Source of the DNA: Pseudomonadota bacterium
GTDB lineage: Bacteria; Pseudomonadota; Alphaproteobacteria; Rhizobiales; Devosiaceae
Reading direction: 5' to 3'
DNA: 9,818 nucleotides
NCBI GenBank assembly: GCA_023433985.1
Contig: JAEYTN010000453.1
Location: forward strand, 1 to 9,818
Numbering within the stretch: the stretch's first letter is position 1; each line of letters starts with the position of its first letter. Positions 6,543 to 9,818 of the stretch are shown here, in pieces. The notes under the pieces were generated by a model. That model ran no database searches. It saw only the letters and a list, made by a program, of their open reading frames with translations, and had not been told where the DNA came from. The position numbers and the translations under genes are program-made.

Positions 6543-9500
6543 ATGGTCCGCGCCAATCCCCAGTACGATCAGCAAGCCGATGCCGGCGAGTGGCAGGACC
6601 TGCGGAGCGAGCTGGTCGCCTTGCTCGACCAGGTGGAAACCCAGGTGGCGCGCACCCACCAGCCCGATCCCGGCTATCCCGGCCTCACCGAGCGCATGCG
6701 CGACCTGCGCCACCAGGTGACCGAGATCGAGCCCGAGACGCGCCACCGCGAGGCGCTGCGCTCGGTGCAGCGCGCCGTCTCCCGTTTTTCCGATCGCGAC
6801 GAGGTCCCGCTGGCCCAGGCTGGGCCGAACCCGCGCGACACCCTCGAATCCGCCATCCAGCAGATCCGCTCCCGCCACTTCGCGCCTCCGCCGCCCGTCG
6901 CGCCGCCGCTGATGCGCGAGGCGGCCCCGCGGGTGATGGATTCCCCGCGCTTCGACGAACTCGCCGAGGCGGTCGGCGGCATTTCCGGCCGGCTCGAGCG
7001 CCTCGAGGGCGAACTTCGCTCCCAGGCCCGCGGGCAGACCGCCAACGTCAAGGAAATTGCCGACCAGGTCGGGCAGCTGAGCCAGGTCGTGGAACTTCTC
7101 GCCGGCGCCGTCGGCGAGACGGGGCAGGTGAAGCGCCTCGAAAGCCAGATCGCCGGCCTCGCCAAGCTCGTCACCCGCGAGCCGCAGATGGATGTCACGG
7201 CCCTCACCCGCCGGCTCGACGATGTCAGCCAGACAGTCGCCAAGCTGGCCGAGTTGCAGAAGGCTTATGCCGATCGCTCGGATACCTCCGGCCTCACCCA
7301 GCGGCTCGATGATGTCACCGCCACCGTCGGCCGCCTCGCCGACCTGCAGGTGAAGCTGGTCGACAAGACCGACCCCTCCGCGCTGACCCGGCGCCTCGAC
7401 GATGTCACCGCCACCGTCGGCAAGCTCGCCGACCTCCAGGTCCAGCTCGTCGACAAGACCGACAATACCGGCCTCAGCCGCCGCCTCGACGACGTCACCG
7501 CCACGGTCGGCCGCCTCGCCGACCTGCAGGTGCAGGCCGCAAACCGAGCCGAGGTCCCGCAGGCCGGGCTCAAGGACGCCATGAAGGCGATCGAGGACGG
7601 CGTCCGCAACATCTACGACCGCGTCGATGCCATCGAGCGGCAGATGGCCATGCCGCCCGCCGAGCTCGAGAAGATCACCGACGAGCTGCAGCGCTTTGCC
7701 GCTGCCATGAAATCTCCCCACCAGCCGCAGGGCCTCATCGAGCTGATCGATGCCCTCAACCAGCGCATCTCCGACATCGAGATGCGCGGCCCCGCTGCCG
7801 TGGGGCTGAAGGCCGATGTCGACGCCATGCGCATCGCCGTGGCTGACGCCATCGAGCCTCGCTTCGCCGCGCTCGAACTGCAGCTCGAGGCCATTTCCGA
7901 CAAGGTGGCCAATCCGCCCGAGCTCCACATCGGCCAGCTCGAGGCGCAGGTGCGCCAGCTGGTGGCCCGCATGGATCAGACCGGCGAGCAGCTCACCGGC
8001 CTCGCCAAGCTCTACAGCCAGCCTGCCGAGCGCGAGCCGGCCCCCGATTTCGCCGCGCTGGCCGATATGGTTGCCGAACGCACCTCCGCCGCCCTCTCCG
8101 ACGCGCGATCCGGCCTCGGCGAGTCCGAGTACGCCGAGCTCGAGAAGCGGCTTGGCCGCATCATGGAGCGGGTAGCCGCCGACCGCCCGTCCGACGACAA
8201 TTCCGCGCTCGAAGCCACCATCCGCGAGGTCAACGACCGTCTGGCGCGGCTCGAGCAGTCTGTCGCCAGGCCCGCCCCCCTGCCGCTCGCCGCCGCGCCC
8301 GCCTTCCCGGCCGAACCCGTCGCGCCGCTTGCCGAGCCGGAGCCGGAAGACGATCCGTTCGCCTCGCTGCGCGAAGAGGACGAGCCCGAGGCACTCTACG
8401 CCGCGTCCGAGGAAACGGTCGTCGACGTCGAGCCCGAGCCCGATCCGTTCGTCGCCCGCACACCGGAGCCGCAGCAGCGTGCCGACCTGATGCCGGCCGA
8501 CCCGGCGGAAGACGCGCCGCTCTTCGACAAGCCCTTTGCCGACCCCACCCCGCTCCAGCGCGCGCTCGAGGCCAAGAACGGCCCGCGCCTTCGCCATCCC
8601 GCGGCCGCCGAGGCCGTGGCCGACGAGCTGCCCCCCGCGCCGGTCCCCAGCATCGATTTCGGCGTTTCCGAACCCGCCGCCTTCGAGCCGATCGCCGACG
8701 ATCGTCCGCTGCCGCCGCGTTCGAGCTTCGACGAGGTGCCCGGCACGCCCGAGCCCGAGTTGCCGCCGGACGAGACGCCCGCCGTCACCACCAACCGCAA
8801 CACCTTCATCGCTGCCGCCCGCCGCGCCGCCATGCGGCAGTCGAGCAGCCCGGCTCCCGCCAGCACCGCCGTCGGCGGCACGTCGCTGATCGCCCGCGCC
8901 TTCGCCCGTTTCCAGGCCACCCGCGCTGCCGGCGTCCAGGCTTCCCCGGCCCTGTCCATGCCGCCGGCGGCAGCCCAGGTTCCGCCCCCGGTCGAGACCG
9001 AAGCGCCGGAGGCCCCAAGAAAGGCCGAGAAGGCGGCAAAGCCGAAGAAGGAGCCCCGCTTCAAGCTCGGCCGCCGCCGGCTCGCCGGCGACAAGGAGCC
9101 CGAGACCGCCTGGAAGCCCGAGGAAGCAGCGGCGCCGCGCGTCCTGCCCGCCGCGCCCCCGCCGCACGAGGTCGCACTCGGCGCCGAGGACACCAGCCCG
9201 CCCGAGGATTCGGCACCCCCCGCCAAGCAGAGCTTCCTGCTGCGGCACCGGCAGCCGATCCTGCTCGCCGCCTCCATCGTGGCGTTGGTCTGCCTCACCA
9301 TCAACTTCATCAACCAGCGGCTCGAAGAGCCGGCTCCTGGCACGGTGGACGAGCCCCCGGTCGATGTCGGCGATGCCGCACTCTCGCCCACGCCGCTCGC
9401 CCAGCAGTTGGACCTGCCCACCGCTCCGGTGACCTCGGCCCGCGTCATCGGCATGACCGACCCGATCGAGACCGCTTCGGCCGATCCGGCTGCCGCGCAG

Positions 9501-9818
9501 GGCTTCACGCCCACCGGCGCCCAGCCCCTTCCGCCTGCCGTCGCGGCTGCAGCCGATATCGCCACCGATCCCGACGCGGTGCCGGTGGCCAACCTGTCCT
9601 CCACGGTCGACCCGCTTGAAAGCCCGGTGAAGGTCGAGCTGCCGCCCGATGGCATTGGTCCCGAGCCGCTCCGCCAAGCCGCCGCCAATGGCGATGCCCG
9701 CGCCCAGTTCGAGGTTGCCGCCATCTACACCGAGGGCCGCGCCGTTCCGGAGGACCTCAGGACTGCCGCCATCTGGTACGAGCGCTCCGCCAGCCAGGGC
9801 TTCGCCCCAGCGCAGTAC
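6543..9818 (+). CDS. PodJ-like polar localisation protein: coiled coil, membrane helix, Sel1 repeats (3' truncated)
   Basis: The frame is open for 1092 codons and leaves the window in a whole codon. Domains in order: a Gln/Arg/Glu-rich N-terminal helix-forming region (1-220); four 30-residue repeats starting with L-(T/S)-x-(R)-L-D-D-V (221-340); more coiled coil to about 575; a long Pro/Ala/Glu-rich, probably disordered linker (about 580-890) ending in a basic patch (KPKKEPRFKLGRRR); one membrane helix, ILLAASIVALVCLTINFI (906-923); a second disordered stretch; and the first Sel1-type repeat from about 1043 (LRQAAANGDARAQFEVAAIY, then AAIWYERSASQGFAPAQY). The basic side before the helix predicts a cytoplasmic coiled coil and periplasmic Sel1 part, as in PodJ, which recruits polar proteins in Caulobacter and rhizobia. 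Further Sel1 copies and possibly a peptidoglycan-binding domain would lie beyond the edge. Start: ATG 6543, with GGGAA six bases upstream. Orthology to PodJ is inferred from architecture. Confidence 0.8.
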   Translation, partial: MVRANPQYDQQADAGEWQDLRSELVALLDQVETQVARTHQPDPGYPGLTERMRDLRHQVTEIEPETRHREALRSVQRAVSRFSDRDEVPLAQAGPNPRDTLESAIQQIRSRHFAPPPPVAPPLMREAAPRVMDSPRFDELAEAVGGISGRLERLEGELRSQARGQTANVKEIADQVGQLSQVVELLAGAVGETGQVKRLESQIAGLAKLVTREPQMDVTALTRRLDDVSQTVAKLAELQKAYADRSDTSGLTQRLDDVTATVGRLADLQVKLVDKTDPSALTRRLDDVTATVGKLADLQVQLVDKTDNTGLSRRLDDVTATVGRLADLQVQAANRAEVPQAGLKDAMKAIEDGVRNIYDRVDAIERQMAMPPAELEKITDELQRFAAAMKSPHQPQGLIELIDALNQRISDIEMRGPAAVGLKADVDAMRIAVADAIEPRFAALELQLEAISDKVANPPELHIGQLEAQVRQLVARMDQTGEQLTGLAKLYSQPAEREPAPDFAALADMVAERTSAALSDARSGLGESEYAELEKRLGRIMERVAADRPSDDNSALEATIREVNDRLARLEQSVARPAPLPLAAAPAFPAEPVAPLAEPEPEDDPFASLREEDEPEALYAASEETVVDVEPEPDPFVARTPEPQQRADLMPADPAEDAPLFDKPFADPTPLQRALEAKNGPRLRHPAAAEAVADELPPAPVPSIDFGVSEPAAFEPIADDRPLPPRSSFDEVPGTPEPELPPDETPAVTTNRNTFIAAARRAAMRQSSSPAPASTAVGGTSLIARAFARFQATRAAGVQASPALSMPPAAAQVPPPVETEAPEAPRKAEKAAKPKKEPRFKLGRRRLAGDKEPETAWKPEEAAAPRVLPAAPPPHEVALGAEDTSPPEDSAPPAKQSFLLRHRQPILLAASIVALVCLTINFINQRLEEPAPGTVDEPPVDVGDAALSPTPLAQQLDLPTAPVTSARVIGMTDPIETASADPAAAQGFTPTGAQPLPPAVAAAADIATDPDAVPVANLSSTVDPLESPVKVELPPDGIGPEPLRQAAANGDARAQFEVAAIYTEGRAVPEDLRTAAIWYERSASQGFAPAQY
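7203..7562 (+). repeat. Four tandem 90-base repeats inside the PodJ-like coiled coil
   Basis: Units begin at 7203, 7293, 7383 and 7473, exactly 90 bases apart. Each encodes a version of L-T-x-R-L-D-D-V-T-A-T-V-G-x-L-A-D-L-Q. Units 2 and 3 are most alike (about 80 % identical by hand count); unit 1 and the second half of unit 4 have diverged. Thirty residues equal four heptads plus two, so each junction shifts the coiled-coil register. Confidence 0.9.

Noticed and set aside
6441..9677. A 1078-codon open frame antisense to the PodJ-like gene
   Set aside because: Its codons are in exact register with the sense codons, so it only needs the sense gene to avoid TTA, CTA and TCA, which are rare in such GC-rich DNA. 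Its translation is low-complexity Gly/Arg/Leu with no recognisable domain, while the sense frame has coiled coil, membrane helix and Sel1 features.

Overview
The window is GC-rich, densely packed chromosomal DNA from an alphaproteobacterium. The gene content fits Hyphomicrobiales, possibly a Devosia-like genus: a ligase-associated Lhr-type helicase with PdeM, an Alph_Pro_TM (TIGR02186) protein paired with a TauE/SafE permease, and a PodJ-like coiled-coil/Sel1 protein. The assignment rests on gene content only and genus level is a guess. I see no RNA genes, mobile elements or CRISPR arrays.

Layout. Positions 1-3010 (+) hold the 3' part of a DNA-repair cluster: a DEXH-box helicase that enters from the left edge, then the metallophosphoesterase PdeM, whose TTG start overlaps the helicase stop. 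After an 89-base gap, a secreted head-GIN (DUF2807) protein follows (3100-3801, +), built on seven SAGAD-like repeats about 20 residues apart. It converges, with a 6-base gap, on a minus-strand pair at 3808-5495: a TauE/SafE permease and, overlapping it by four bases (ATGA), a signal-peptide plus single-C-terminal-helix protein of the TIGR02186 family. Further upstream on the same strand is an orphan NarL/FixJ-type response regulator (5633-6298). A 244-base divergent intergenic region separates it from a very large plus-strand ORF that runs off the right edge (6543-9818, 1092 codons present). That protein has a long coiled coil with four 30-residue repeats, a Pro/Ala/Glu-rich linker, one membrane helix and the beginning of Sel1 repeats, the architecture of PodJ-type polar organisers.

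How the genes fit together. Helicase and PdeM act in the ligase-associated repair module; its exonuclease and ATP-dependent ligase would be expected to the left, outside the window. Permease and TIGR02186 protein are probably translated together and may form one membrane complex. The divergent region 6299-6542 is the richest regulatory stretch: a minus-strand sigma70-like promoter for the response regulator, a TGCA-AAA-TGCA dyad on its -35 element, a CtrA-like TTAA-N7-TTTA box that could serve the PodJ-like gene, and a CAGGGA/TCCCTG dyad in the latter's leader. The 10-mer GCAAAATGCA recurs in the gap on the other side of the regulator, upstream of the permease operon, which may connect the two transcription units.

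Nothing here is an obviously new system. The best candidates for uncharacterised biology are the permease/TIGR02186 pair, the SAGAD-repeat secreted protein and the shared 10-mer around the orphan response regulator.
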